Shown here: positions 1 to 7,780 of the stretch, piece after piece | Layout of the letters: each line of letters opens with the position of its first letter | Position numbering within the stretch: the stretch's first letter is position 1 | NCBI GenBank assembly: GCA_023412845.1 | Contig: JAEZRH010000139.1 | Span: forward strand, 1-16,253 | Direction: 5' to 3' | Length of the DNA: 16,253 bases | DNA from: Bacillota bacterium | GTDB taxonomy: Bacteria; Bacillota; Clostridia; Oscillospirales; Acutalibacteraceae | Made by a program: the position numbers and the translations under genes | The notes under the pieces: generated by a model | Databases searched by the model: none | The model's input: the letters and a program-made list of their open reading frames with translations, nothing else | What the model was told of the DNA's origin: nothing

Positions 1-170
1 AGCCTGCACATGGGACTTTCCGACGCGATGTGCCGCGCGATCTCGTCCAGGCTTCTCTGAAAGGCCGCTTCCGTATCCGACACAAACGCCGCCGGGTCTT
101 TCAGCGCGGCGCGGTTGATCTCATTTACGCTGTTCCGGTATGTGACATACACGGTCCTGCAATTCTCCAT
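1..170 (-). CDS. Unrecognised protein, N-terminal part, last gene of the recJ-hemZ operon (runs off window)
   Basis: A reading frame opens at ATG (170-168) and stays open to the left edge, giving 56 complete codons. It is not closed inside the window. An AAGGAG sequence lies four bases before the ATG, a strong though slightly tight ribosome binding site. The frame overlaps the 3' end of hemZ by 50 nt, so it is probably expressed from the same mRNA. The visible protein begins MENCRTVYVTYRNSVNEINR and continues as a charged, helix-prone segment with a DPAAFV motif. I do not recognise the family with certainty. Proteins with similar helical N-termini in front of a P-loop nucleoside/uridine kinase domain exist in Clostridia, but the diagnostic part lies outside the window, so that is only a guess. 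The frame, start and ribosome binding site are seen; operon membership is inferred. Confidence 0.6.
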   Translation of the reverse strand, partial: MENCRTVYVTYRNSVNEINRAALKDPAAFVSDTEAAFQRSLDEIARHIASESPMCR

Positions 171-1617
171 AAAACTCCTTCACCCGGTCTTTCCTTAACA
201 TCATTTCCTCGTATCTGCCAATATATTCATAAGGATATTTAAAGTTGAATATCCGCTCGATACGGTCCGAATCAAGGTCCCGCAGTTTTGTGACGGCTCC
301 CGCTCCGCAGGCGAGGATCGTCTGGCATTCCTCCATGATCACGACGTTGTAAAGGCATTCGAAGCCCGGCTTCGCCCACCCGGTGTTCTCCTGATTGCCG
401 ACCATTTTGCTCTGCCGGTACAGGTAATACGGCCGATAGCCGCCCTGCATCAGCGTTTCGTCGGCGCATTCGATCATCCGTCCGACCGTTTCTCCTTCTC
501 CGGAGGGAACGGCGTCATCCTCCTGCGCAAGCCTTGCGGCGCGCTTGAGCGCGAGCGTATGGACCGTGACGCTCTCCGGCGAGAGGGAAACCGCCTGTTC
601 CAGTGTGCGGCGGAAGCTCGCGGGATCGTCTTTCGGCAGGCCGGCGATCAGGTCCATGTTGATGTCGGTAAAGCCGCGGCTGCGCGCAAGGGCAAACGCC
701 TCCAGCGTCTGCGCCGCGGTATGCCTGCGGCCGATCTCCAGCAGGACGGCGTCGTTGAACGTCTGCGGATTGATGCTGATGCGGGTGACGCCGCCTCGCT
801 TCATGACGTCGAGCTTGTCTTCCGTGATGGTGTCCGGCCGCCCGGCTTCCACGGTGAATTCGCGGCAGGCGGAAAGATCGAAGCTCTCCCGGACGGTGCG
901 GAGCAGCCTTTCCAGCTGTTCCGCGCTCAGCACGGTCGGCGTGCCGCCCCCGAAATAGACGGACGCGGGGCGCAGATGAAGTTCCGCAGCAATTTCCCCC
1001 GTCCGGCGGATCTCCCCGCACAGGAGATCCACGTATTTCGGGACCAGGCGAAGCGTCTTTTCGACGGAAGAAGAAACAAAGGAACAGTAGGCGCACCGCG
1101 TCGGGCAGAACGGGATGGCGACATAGAGACTGAAGGCTTCCGGGCTGGAAACCGAGAGCAGTCTTTTCTGGTTCCGAAGCGTATCCAGCGCAAGTTCCGT
1201 TTTCTGACGGGAGACAAGAAAGCCGTTTTCAAAAAAGTCGGCCGCTTCCTCCTCCCCCATCTCTTCAACCAGTTTTCCCAGCAGTTTGATGGGCCGGACT
1301 CCCGTCAGGATGCCCCACGCCGGCCGGTAGCCGAGCAGTTCCGCAAACATGCGCCAGAGCAGGACCGCCATGTGCCGCTCTGTTTCCCGATCGTCGGTCT
1401 CCGCCGGAAGCAGCTCTTCGTCCGCGCGTTCTTCGCCGTCAATGGAAAGCCGCACCGTGACCCGCCTGCCGTCCGGCTCGCCGCGCAGACCGGTGTAAGC
1501 CTGCACGCGGTCTTCGTTCGGCTCCGGGGTCACGGTGATCCGGCTGCGGGGATAGAAAATGCGGCACAGATTTTCCATTTCATAACGGAACGGATGGCCG
1601 TCGACTATAAGCGTCAT
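121..1617 (-). CDS. hemZ: Oxygen-independent coproporphyrinogen III oxidase-like radical SAM protein HemZ
   Basis: A 498-residue radical SAM protein, close to the roughly 500 residues usual for HemZ. The cluster motif CxxxCxxC is at C171, C175 and C178 (CPTRCAYC), preceded by the typical YVAIPFCP. The GGGTPT SAM-binding motif is at about 223-228. The N-terminal 160 residues are the extra domain that separates HemZ from the shorter HemN/HemW. The family is annotated as coproporphyrinogen dehydrogenase in heme synthesis. HemW-like heme-chaperone roles are known in relatives, so the exact reaction is not certain from sequence. The start ATG (1617-1615) overlaps the stop of the MBL hydrolase in an ATGA arrangement, which indicates translational coupling; the ribosome binding site is weak (GGGGA, far upstream), as expected for a coupled gene. 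The downstream frame overlaps its last 50 nt. No other heme gene is present in the window. Confidence 0.93.
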   Translation of the reverse strand: MTLIVDGHPFRYEMENLCRIFYPRSRITVTPEPNEDRVQAYTGLRGEPDGRRVTVRLSIDGEERADEELLPAETDDRETERHMAVLLWRMFAELLGYRPAWGILTGVRPIKLLGKLVEEMGEEEAADFFENGFLVSRQKTELALDTLRNQKRLLSVSSPEAFSLYVAIPFCPTRCAYCSFVSSSVEKTLRLVPKYVDLLCGEIRRTGEIAAELHLRPASVYFGGGTPTVLSAEQLERLLRTVRESFDLSACREFTVEAGRPDTITEDKLDVMKRGGVTRISINPQTFNDAVLLEIGRRHTAAQTLEAFALARSRGFTDINMDLIAGLPKDDPASFRRTLEQAVSLSPESVTVHTLALKRAARLAQEDDAVPSGEGETVGRMIECADETLMQGGYRPYYLYRQSKMVGNQENTGWAKPGFECLYNVVIMEECQTILACGAGAVTKLRDLDSDRIERIFNFKYPYEYIGRYEEMMLRKDRVKEFYGELQDRVCHIPEQRK

Positions 1618-2243
1618 ACCGGCCGCGTCCCCATGTAGGAATTGTTGCGGCGCTCATAATCGAGCGTCGTCTCCGACCCGTGGCCCGGGCAGACGCGGTA
1701 ATCGCCGGGAAGCCGGCGCAGTTTTTGCAACGAATCGAGGATCTGCGTATAATTCCCGCTTGGGAAATCGGTCCTGCCGCAGCTGAGCTTCATCAGGGTA
1801 TCGCCGGAAAAGATCACATTCTCCGCGACAAAGCAGCAGCCGCCCGAGGTGTGGCCCGGCGTATGCAGAACGGCGACGGTCAGGTCCCCGAGCCGGATTT
1901 TCTCCCCGTCGTTCAGGGGGACGTCTACGCGGAACTGCGGCAGCTCTTCCCCGAAAAACATGGTGGACAGGTTGAGCGACGCATCGCGGATGAACATGAT
2001 CTCCTCGGAATCCATGTAGACTTTCGCGCCGGTCAGGTCCCGGATCCGCCTGACGCCGCAGATATGGTCGAAATGGCCGTGCGTCAGCAGAATGGCACGG
2101 ACGTCTCCCGCGGCGCGGACGGCGTCGTCCAGTTCCTGACTTTCAAAGCCGGGGTCGACGACGGCTGAAATCCCCGTCGCGTCATCCGTCAGAATATAAC
2201 AGTTTGTGGGCAGCGGACCGCCTACAATCTTTGTGGTCTTCAA
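1614..2243 (-). CDS. MBL-fold metallo-hydrolase (glyoxalase II-like)
   Basis: A 209-residue cytoplasmic protein of the metallo-beta-lactamase superfamily. All metal-binding motifs are visible: THGHFDH with H55, H57, D59 and H60, then HTPGH with H131, SGDT with D148, and CPGHG with H188. This set binds two metal ions in hydroxyacylglutathione hydrolase-like enzymes. The short length and the position between rel and hemZ match a conserved Firmicute gene of this class (YqgX-type) thought to act on thioesters, but the substrate cannot be read from the sequence. The start is TTG (2243-2241): AGGGGG lies seven bases upstream and no in-frame ATG is better placed. It begins 18 nt after the rel stop, and its stop overlaps the hemZ ATG by 4 nt. 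Confidence 0.9.
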   Translation of the reverse strand: MKTTKIVGGPLPTNCYILTDDATGISAVVDPGFESQELDDAVRAAGDVRAILLTHGHFDHICGVRRIRDLTGAKVYMDSEEIMFIRDASLNLSTMFFGEELPQFRVDVPLNDGEKIRLGDLTVAVLHTPGHTSGGCCFVAENVIFSGDTLMKLSCGRTDFPSGNYTQILDSLQKLRRLPGDYRVCPGHGSETTLDYERRNNSYMGTRPV

Positions 2244-2261
2244 AATAATGCCCCCTGATTT

Positions 2262-4436
2262 CTACGCGCGGCGCACGGACAGCGTGCCGGAAATATTGGA
2301 AAGCCGCATAATGATGTTCTTCAGCTGCTCCACCCCGTTGATGGAGATCGTTGCGGTAATGACAGCGCAGCCGTCTTTCGCTTCTCTCGAATTGAGCGAA
2401 TGGATGAACAGGTGCATGTTGAACAGCTGCTGAGTGATGTCGGCCAGAAGGCCGGAGCGGTCGGTTGCGACGATCTCGAGCGTCGTCTTGAATTCTTCCT
2501 GCACCTCGCCCGCCCAGTGGACGTTGACCCAGCGCTCCGGCTCGGCGGCCTTGGCAATTTCCTGCGGAACGTTGGAACAGCTCCGCTTGTGGACGGACAC
2601 CCCGAACCCGCGTGTGATAAAGCCGATGATATCGTCGCCCGGCAGCGGGTTGCAGCAGCGTGAGAATTTGACCAGACAGTTGTCCATACCGTCCACAATA
2701 ACGCCGGCGGAGCTTCTCCGCGGCGCCTGAGGCTTCTCCTGCGCCGGCGGCAAAGGTGCGGGAGCGGCATGCTCTTTCTGCCAGACGTCCTTGACCTTCG
2801 GCAGTATCTTCCACAGCGGGATGCCGCCGTAGCCGATGGCGGCATACACATCCTCGGCGGAAGAACAGTTCTGACGCTGGCCGATCTTCTGAAGCAGGGC
2901 GTCGAGCTCGGCACTGTCCATGTCGATGTTGTTGCGCTTGAGTTCCCGCTCGACTTCCATCCTGCCTTCCGCGATATTTTCGTCGCGCTTCTCGTGTTTG
3001 AACCAGGAGCGGATCTTGTTGCGCGCCTCGCTTGTTTTCACGATCTTGAGCCAGTCGCGGCTCGGCCCGCGCGTTTCCTTCGAGGTCATCACTTCCACGA
3101 TCTCGCCGGTCTTGACGCGGTAGTCGAGCGGTACGATGCGCTTGTCGACCTTTGCGCCGGACATGCGGTTGCCGACGGCGCTGTGAATGGCGTAGGCAAA
3201 ATCGATGACCGTGGCGCCGGCGGGCAGATTGATGACGTCGCCGCGCGGCGTAAAGACGAACACTTCCTCGGGAACAAGGTCGGACTTGATGGTGCGCACG
3301 ATATCCGTGGCGTCTTCATTGTCCTTTTCGTTGTCGAGCATCTGGCGGATCCACGAGAGCCGCTTCTCGAACGAATCTTCCTTGCCGGACATGCCGAGCT
3401 TGTATTTCCAGTGCGCCGCGATGCCGTATTCCGCCGTGTGGTGCATCTCCCACGTGCGTATCTGTACCTCGAACGGGATGCCTTCCTTGCCGATGACGGT
3501 CGTATGCAGCGACTGGTACAGGTTCGGCTTCGGCGTCGAAATGTAGTCCTTGAAGCGGTTCGGCAGCGGGCGGAACATGTCGTGCACGATGCCGAGCACG
3601 TTGTAGCAGTCGTTCACCGTGTCGACAATGACGCGCACGGCGTAAATGTCGTAGATTTCATCCATGGAACGGCCCTGGATGAACATTTTGCGGTAAATGC
3701 CGTTGATGCTTTTCACGCGGCCCTCGAGGTAGACGTTCGGGATTGTCTGCACCACGCGCTCGCGGATGCGTTTCTGCGTCAGTTCGATAAAAGCCTTGCG
3801 CTCGTTTGAATGCAGTTCCAGCCCGTCCTCGATCTCATGGTAGGCCACGGGGTCGAGGATGCGCAGCGACAGGTCCTCAAGTTCCTCTTTGACCGCGCGG
3901 ATACCGAGCCGGTGCGCGATCGGGGCGTAGACCTCCATGTTTTCAAGCGCTTTGTCGCGCTGCTTCTGAGGGGTCATGAACTCGATCGTACGCATGTTAT
4001 GGAGCCGGTCAGCAAGCTTGATGATGATGACGCGAATGTCTTCCGACATGGCGATCAGCATCTTGCGCAGGTTTTCCGCCTGCTGGATCTCGCGCGAGGA
4101 ATACGGGATCCTGCCGAGCTTGGTCACGCCGTCGATCAGGTTCGCAATATCGGCGCCGAATTCCTTGCGGAGCTGTTCGAGAGCGACCGGCGTATCCTCC
4201 ACAACGTCGTGCAGAAGACCGGCGACGACCGACTCCGAGTCCATGCCGAGCTCCACGAGGATGCACGCCACGGCTACCGGATGGGAAATGTACGGGGCGC
4301 CGGACAGGCGCTTCTGGTCCTTGTGGGAAACCTCTGCCAGTTTGTAGGCATGTTCGATCATTGTCAGGTCGTATTCATGTTCGCTTGCTTTCATCAGAGA
4401 GAGAAGGTCGTCGAACGTCTTCATGGGCCATGCCAT
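2262..4436 (-). CDS. relA: Bifunctional (p)ppGpp synthetase/hydrolase, RelA/SpoT family
   Basis: A 724-residue long RSH protein with all domains in order. The N-terminal HD hydrolase has HD at 76-77 (LLHDVVEDT) and LADRLHNMRT at 141-150. The synthetase domain has RFKDYI at 294-299, NLYQSLHT and FEVQIRT (E323). A TGS domain follows at about 392-453, then a conserved Cys region with CCNPLPGD near 595, and a C-terminal ACT domain in roughly the last 70 residues. The RFKD motif is the RXKD type found in bifunctional Rel/SpoT enzymes, so the protein should both make and degrade (p)ppGpp. The intact HD motif agrees. The start ATG at 4436 has GGTGAG five bases upstream, overlapping the recJ stop; an in-frame ATG four codons later is the alternative. 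It sits 6 nt after recJ. The apt and dtd genes often found beside rel in Firmicutes are missing here. Confidence 0.96.
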   Translation of the reverse strand: MAWPMKTFDDLLSLMKASEHEYDLTMIEHAYKLAEVSHKDQKRLSGAPYISHPVAVACILVELGMDSESVVAGLLHDVVEDTPVALEQLRKEFGADIANLIDGVTKLGRIPYSSREIQQAENLRKMLIAMSEDIRVIIIKLADRLHNMRTIEFMTPQKQRDKALENMEVYAPIAHRLGIRAVKEELEDLSLRILDPVAYHEIEDGLELHSNERKAFIELTQKRIRERVVQTIPNVYLEGRVKSINGIYRKMFIQGRSMDEIYDIYAVRVIVDTVNDCYNVLGIVHDMFRPLPNRFKDYISTPKPNLYQSLHTTVIGKEGIPFEVQIRTWEMHHTAEYGIAAHWKYKLGMSGKEDSFEKRLSWIRQMLDNEKDNEDATDIVRTIKSDLVPEEVFVFTPRGDVINLPAGATVIDFAYAIHSAVGNRMSGAKVDKRIVPLDYRVKTGEIVEVMTSKETRGPSRDWLKIVKTSEARNKIRSWFKHEKRDENIAEGRMEVERELKRNNIDMDSAELDALLQKIGQRQNCSSAEDVYAAIGYGGIPLWKILPKVKDVWQKEHAAPAPLPPAQEKPQAPRRSSAGVIVDGMDNCLVKFSRCCNPLPGDDIIGFITRGFGVSVHKRSCSNVPQEIAKAAEPERWVNVHWAGEVQEEFKTTLEIVATDRSGLLADITQQLFNMHLFIHSLNSREAKDGCAVITATISINGVEQLKNIIMRLSNISGTLSVRRA

Positions 4437-4442
4437 TTTTTC

Positions 4443-6506
4443 TCACCGGCTTTTACAAAATGATTGAAGCAGGGACAGGATGGGGGAATCCGGCAGACGG
4501 ACTTTATCCGCGACCCGGACGGTCCGTATGGAACAGGTATCGGCCGACTTATGTAACTCGATCAGCCGTCGTTCGGCAAAAACATCGAGCGCGGTAAGCA
4601 GCTTCGGCAAAGTGACTTTTCCGCCGGGGATGCGCGGCAGAAAATTCTCCGGCCTTCCGCTGTAACCGCCCGAATTCCGGACGGCGCGGTATACGGCTTC
4701 AAAATCATCCCGGGAGGGAACGAGGCGCTGCGCTTCTTCCATTGCAAGAGTCTCGCCGCGGCGGAATTTTTCATACAGCGCGCGGCCGGAGAGAAGCTCT
4801 TCCGTATCGAGGCCGGAAAAGCGGAGGTCCCGTACAACGACGGTAAGCTCCGGCCGGCCGTTGAATTCCTTTTTTTCGAGCACGACCGCCGCGTCCACCT
4901 CGTCGCCGATGCGGCATCCGAAGTCTTCCAGCACGGTGCGAAACTTCATGCACGTCACCGCGGCGGGGCCTTTCCGAAGCGTCAGCCTGAGATGCCTGCC
5001 GCCGCCCACGGGCGTGATGTCGGCCAGCGTCATATGCATGAGCCCGAAAACCGGGCGGGGATTTCCGGTGCCGAACGGCTCAAGGCGGCAGACCCAGTCC
5101 GGTATCTCGGCCGAGAGCTTATCCGGTCTGAGGGCACAGTCGATCGCGAGCGCCGGAAACGGCATGGGCCCCGCCAAGGACGCGGCGTACCGGTTGACCG
5201 CCTCCCGGAACCGCCCGATATTTTCCGTTTTCAGCGTCATGCCGGCGGCCATCGGGTGGCCGCCGAATTTCAGGAGAAGTTCTCCGCACGACGAGACAGC
5301 CTCAAACAGGGAAAAGCCCTCTATGCTCCGCCCGGAACCCTTGGCCGTGCCGCCGGAGCAGGAAATAACGATGCATGGTTTTCCGAACCGTTCCGTTACC
5401 CGGGCGGCGACGATGCCGATCACCCCGCAGTGCCAGTCTTCCCCGGCCACCACCAAAACGCGGTCCATCTGTGACTTCGGGTTCTGTTCGAACCATTCCA
5501 TGACTTTCCCGAAGACCTCGTCTTCCATCCGGCGGCGGTTGCCGTTCTCCGCGCAGATTTCCGCAGCGAGAGCCCCCGCATCCTCGGGGGATTCCGAAAT
5601 CAAAAGGCGCACGGCGCGGTCCGCGGAACCCATCCTGCCCGTGGCGTTGATGCGCGGGACGATGGTAAAGGCGATGTTTTCCGCGGTCAGGCGGCTGTTC
5701 TCCATCCCGGACTGCTCGACAAGCGCCTGAATCCCCGGGCGGTCGGAGCGGGCGATCAGTTCCAGGCCCGCGCGCACGAGCGTCCGGTTCTCGCCGGTGA
5801 GGGGGACAACGTCCCCGATGGTCCCAATCGCCGCAAGGTCCGCGTAATTTTCGAGCAGGGCTTCCGTCCCGCCGTCGGGCCCTTCGAGAGCGGCGATCAC
5901 CTGAAAGGCGACGCCTGCGCCCGAGAAATCGCGGAACGGACAGCGGCATCCGTCCCGCCAGGCGTCCACCACGGCGCAGGCCGGCGGCAAAACGGCGCCG
6001 GGCCTGTGATGGTCCGTAACGACGGTATCGATCCCGAAGGATGAGGCGTGCTCCACTTCCTTTACGGAAGAAATGCCGTTATCCACCGTCACGATCAAGC
6101 GTACGCCCTGCCCGTTCAGGTGATCCACGGCGGAAAGGCTGAGACCGTACCCCTCGCTCTCACGGTCCGGGATATAGTAGACGACGTCCCCCCCGCAGGA
6201 TTCCAGATAGGAATACAGCATGGCCGTGGCGGTCACGCCGTCGGCGTCATAGTCGCCGAAAACGGCGATTTTTTCAAAACCGTCAAGCGCGCGGTTGATG
6301 CGGCCGGCCGCTTCCTCCATATCCGGAAGCAAAAGCGGGTCGGAAAGGACCGGACCGCCGCCAAGGATCTCTTCCGCCCCACGCGCGTCCCCCGCCCCAC
6401 GGATCTGAAGCAGAACCGCGAGCAGCGGAGGGATATTCATCTGAGCGGCCAATCGGAGCGCCGCGTTCCGGTCATACGGCAGAACATTCCATTTTTTAAT
6501 ACTCAA
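4443..6506 (-). CDS. recJ: Single-stranded-DNA-specific 5'-3' exonuclease RecJ
   Basis: RecJ degrades single-stranded DNA 5' to 3' in RecF-pathway recombination and mismatch or base excision repair. Counted from the TTG start the protein has 687 residues, somewhat shorter than Bacillus RecJ. The DHH phosphoesterase motifs are clear: GDYDADG at 84-90, VDNG at 141-144, TDHH at 164-167, and the DHHA1 motif GGHPMAAG at 415-422, followed by the OB and C-terminal region. The longest open frame starts at an ATG at 6542, but that ATG lies inside the spacer of the promoter described below and would not be transcribed. The TTG at 6506-6504 is preceded by AGGTGG five bases upstream and gives the usual short RecJ N-terminus (MSIKKWNVLP), so I take it as the start. 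First gene of the recJ-rel-MBL-hemZ operon. Confidence 0.95.
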   Translation of the reverse strand: MSIKKWNVLPYDRNAALRLAAQMNIPPLLAVLLQIRGAGDARGAEEILGGGPVLSDPLLLPDMEEAAGRINRALDGFEKIAVFGDYDADGVTATAMLYSYLESCGGDVVYYIPDRESEGYGLSLSAVDHLNGQGVRLIVTVDNGISSVKEVEHASSFGIDTVVTDHHRPGAVLPPACAVVDAWRDGCRCPFRDFSGAGVAFQVIAALEGPDGGTEALLENYADLAAIGTIGDVVPLTGENRTLVRAGLELIARSDRPGIQALVEQSGMENSRLTAENIAFTIVPRINATGRMGSADRAVRLLISESPEDAGALAAEICAENGNRRRMEDEVFGKVMEWFEQNPKSQMDRVLVVAGEDWHCGVIGIVAARVTERFGKPCIVISCSGGTAKGSGRSIEGFSLFEAVSSCGELLLKFGGHPMAAGMTLKTENIGRFREAVNRYAASLAGPMPFPALAIDCALRPDKLSAEIPDWVCRLEPFGTGNPRPVFGLMHMTLADITPVGGGRHLRLTLRKGPAAVTCMKFRTVLEDFGCRIGDEVDAAVVLEKKEFNGRPELTVVVRDLRFSGLDTEELLSGRALYEKFRRGETLAMEEAQRLVPSRDDFEAVYRAVRNSGGYSGRPENFLPRIPGGKVTLPKLLTALDVFAERRLIELHKSADTCSIRTVRVADKVRLPDSPILSLLQSFCKSR

Positions 6507-6532
6507 TCTGCCCACCTGCCCCATAATTTTTA

Positions 6533-6561
6533 ATTGTATCATTATGAGGCAATATATTCAA
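6533..6561 (-). promoter_or_regulatory. Sigma-A-like promoter of the recJ operon
   Basis: Read on the minus strand, a -35 box TTGAAT (6561-6556) is followed by a 17-base spacer and a -10 box TACAAT (6538-6533, five of six consensus bases). Transcription would start near 6526, about 20 bases before the TTG start of recJ. It is the only good sigma-A match just upstream of recJ and explains transcription of all five downstream genes. Confidence 0.65.
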
Positions 6562-6611
6562 TACGAATCGTGCGGAATAGAGGCTGAAAAAGTCAGAAGC
6601 GAAGGATAAAC

Positions 6612-6647
6612 AAAAACAGGAACGGGCGTACGTTCGCTCGTTCCTGT
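6612..6647 (-). terminator. Intrinsic terminator after the coat protein pair
   Basis: On the minus strand, ACAGGAACGAGCG pairs with CGCCCGTTCCTGT through a short loop (one G-U pair), followed directly by TTTTTGTTT. It lies about 20 bases after the stop of the coat protein gene at 6669 and separates it from the recJ promoter. Confidence 0.85.
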
Positions 6648-6668
6648 CCCGTTTTCGAATATCCCCGT

Positions 6669-6968
6669 TCAGCCCTGGCTCTGTGCGCTTTGATATTTCT
6701 GCTTCGTCTGCTGGATCTTCTGCTGCTCCGCCGCGGGCGCCTGGTACCATCCGCGCTGTTTCATGGTATCGAAGACATCCGCCTGGATCTGATGCTCTTC
6801 CTGCAGGATCTTCATGAATTCGTCGCGCATGTTGGCGGAAGAGCATTCGTTTGTAAACGTATTATACGTGTCTGTGATGAATTTCTGAGACGACAGCACA
6901 TCGTACATCATATCTTTTTCGGTGATGGCATTCCCCGACTGGTTCCCGCTGATCTGGGAAAGATTCAT
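6669..6968 (-). CDS. CotF-like spore coat protein
   Basis: A 99-residue protein resembling the Coat_F family: helical, with an ITEKDMMYDVLSSQKF segment, then a helix with EFMKILQEEHQIQADVFDTM, and a short Gln/Lys-rich tail containing GWYQAP. Family members are small coat-associated proteins; their molecular role is poorly known. A GTG at 6974 would give two more residues, but the AGGAAG ribosome binding site is only two bases from that GTG and seven from the ATG at 6968-6966, so the ATG is preferred. It follows the gene at 6983 by 14 nt and ends in a terminator, so the two form a two-gene unit. Expression in the mother cell is expected from the family; I could not identify a clear sporulation promoter. 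Confidence 0.85.
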   Translation of the reverse strand: MNLSQISGNQSGNAITEKDMMYDVLSSQKFITDTYNTFTNECSSANMRDEFMKILQEEHQIQADVFDTMKQRGWYQAPAAEQQKIQQTKQKYQSAQSQG

Positions 6969-6982
6969 TTTCACACTTCCTT

Positions 6983-7165
6983 TCAGCTTAAAAGATTCAT
7001 GAGCTTGTCATAATGACACTGATGCTTTTTTGCGATATCGTCACATTTCTGCCTCAGTTCCTGGTCCGTGCACATCTGGGAATAGGCTTTCATTTTGCAG
7101 ATAAGGGTCTGCTCGCTTGTCAGCTCATCTTCAATGGCAGAGAGTTCTTTTGCTGTAATCGGCAT
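6983..7165 (-). CDS. Small CotF-related spore coat-associated protein
   Basis: A 60-residue helical protein with the pattern of the short partner often found upstream of CotF-like genes: an N-terminal ITAKELSAIEDEL helix, a central KMKAYSQMCTDQELRQKC stretch, and KKHQCHYDKLMNLL at the end. Three cysteines (in MCTD, QKCD and QCHY) are conspicuous for so small a protein. The ATG at 7165 is preceded by AAGGAG about ten bases upstream. It is the first gene of the coat pair. An imperfect 26-bp palindrome lies 23 bases upstream of the start. Assignment rests on the neighbour and general sequence pattern. Confidence 0.75.
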   Translation of the reverse strand: MPITAKELSAIEDELTSEQTLICKMKAYSQMCTDQELRQKCDDIAKKHQCHYDKLMNLLS

Positions 7166-7187
7166 TTACGCAACACTCCTTTTCTTT

Positions 7188-7213
7188 GTAAGATTATAAT
7201 TTTATTATCTTAC
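7188..7213. repeat. Imperfect 26-bp palindrome upstream of the coat protein pair
   Basis: The arms GTAAGAT and ATCTTAC are perfect and the AT-only centre is mostly complementary. It lies between the mazF stop (7254) and the coat gene ribosome binding site. On the minus strand its right half contains TATAAT but no matching -35 box. It could be an operator, a weak terminator for mazF or chance in AT-rich DNA. Confidence 0.4.
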
Positions 7214-7253
7214 ATGCGGCCTGAAATATACACGCTACATGTCACAAAGCGAC

Positions 7254-7628
7254 CTATGTAGCCTGCCGCATTTCTTCCCTTCCCGACCCAAGGCCGAAGC
7301 TGACGGAGAGCGCCTGATCGACAAGCGACATCGCTTTGTCGTCAAGGCATCCCATGCGCTCTTTCAGTCTGTGCTTGTCGATGGTGCGCACCTGTTCTAG
7401 CAGAACGATGGAATCCTTCGCAAGGCCGGTCGTGCCGGCGTCCAGCATGATATGCGTCGGCAAATTGGCCTTTGAATGCTGGCTTGTGATGGCCGCGGCA
7501 ATCACGGTCGGGCTGAACCGGTTTCCGACATCGTTCTGAACGATCAGAACCGGCCGGATGCCTCCCTGCTCCGATCCCACGACAGGACTGAGATCGGCAT
7601 AATAAATATCGCCCCTCCGGATAATCAT
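7254..7628 (-). CDS. mazF: Type II toxin MazF/NdoA (PemK-like), mRNA interferase
   Basis: A 124-residue PemK/MazF-family endoribonuclease, near the 116 residues of Bacillus NdoA (EndoA) and very similar in pattern: RRGDIYYADLSPVVGSEQGG, IRPVLIVQND, GNRFSPTVIAAAITSQ and LPTHIMLDA. The catalytic Arg of GGIRPV and the Thr of AAITSQ are present, so it should be active and cut single-stranded mRNA at short U/A-rich sites. The start ATG (7628) has GGAG nine bases upstream. In Bacillus the antitoxin gene ndoAI lies directly upstream, beside alr. Here the 160 bases between the mazF start and the nearest terminator contain no frame long enough for a MazE-type antitoxin (only a 12-codon frame). The C-terminus is slightly longer than usual. 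Confidence 0.93.
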   Translation of the reverse strand: MIIRRGDIYYADLSPVVGSEQGGIRPVLIVQNDVGNRFSPTVIAAAITSQHSKANLPTHIMLDAGTTGLAKDSIVLLEQVRTIDKHRLKERMGCLDDKAMSLVDQALSVSFGLGSGREEMRQAT

Positions 7629-7780
7629 ATCTTCACGCTCCGAATCATCTGTAGAAATGGATTTTCGCCCTTATCTTTGACATTCTTCTGTGGATTTATA
7701 CAATGTCAGGGTACATCCTATAATATTATTGGCACGCCCGGGTTGACATAGAAACGATTTGGGCGGGAGCGATAAAATGC

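Noticed and set aside
559..1638. Long plus-strand frame of 359 codons opposite hemZ
   Set aside because: It lies wholly antisense to a clear radical SAM gene, has a skewed Arg/Ala-rich composition and no family motifs. Such frames are common opposite GC-rich genes.
2769..3809. Plus-strand frame of 346 codons opposite rel
   Set aside because: Antisense to the conserved Rel synthetase and TGS domains, with His/Asp/Val-rich low-complexity composition and no ribosome binding site.
7743..7776. Perfect TTGACA on the plus strand after mazF's upstream region
   Set aside because: The nearest TATAAT-like hexamer (GATAAA) is 22 bases away, too far, and no plus-strand gene or RNA follows.
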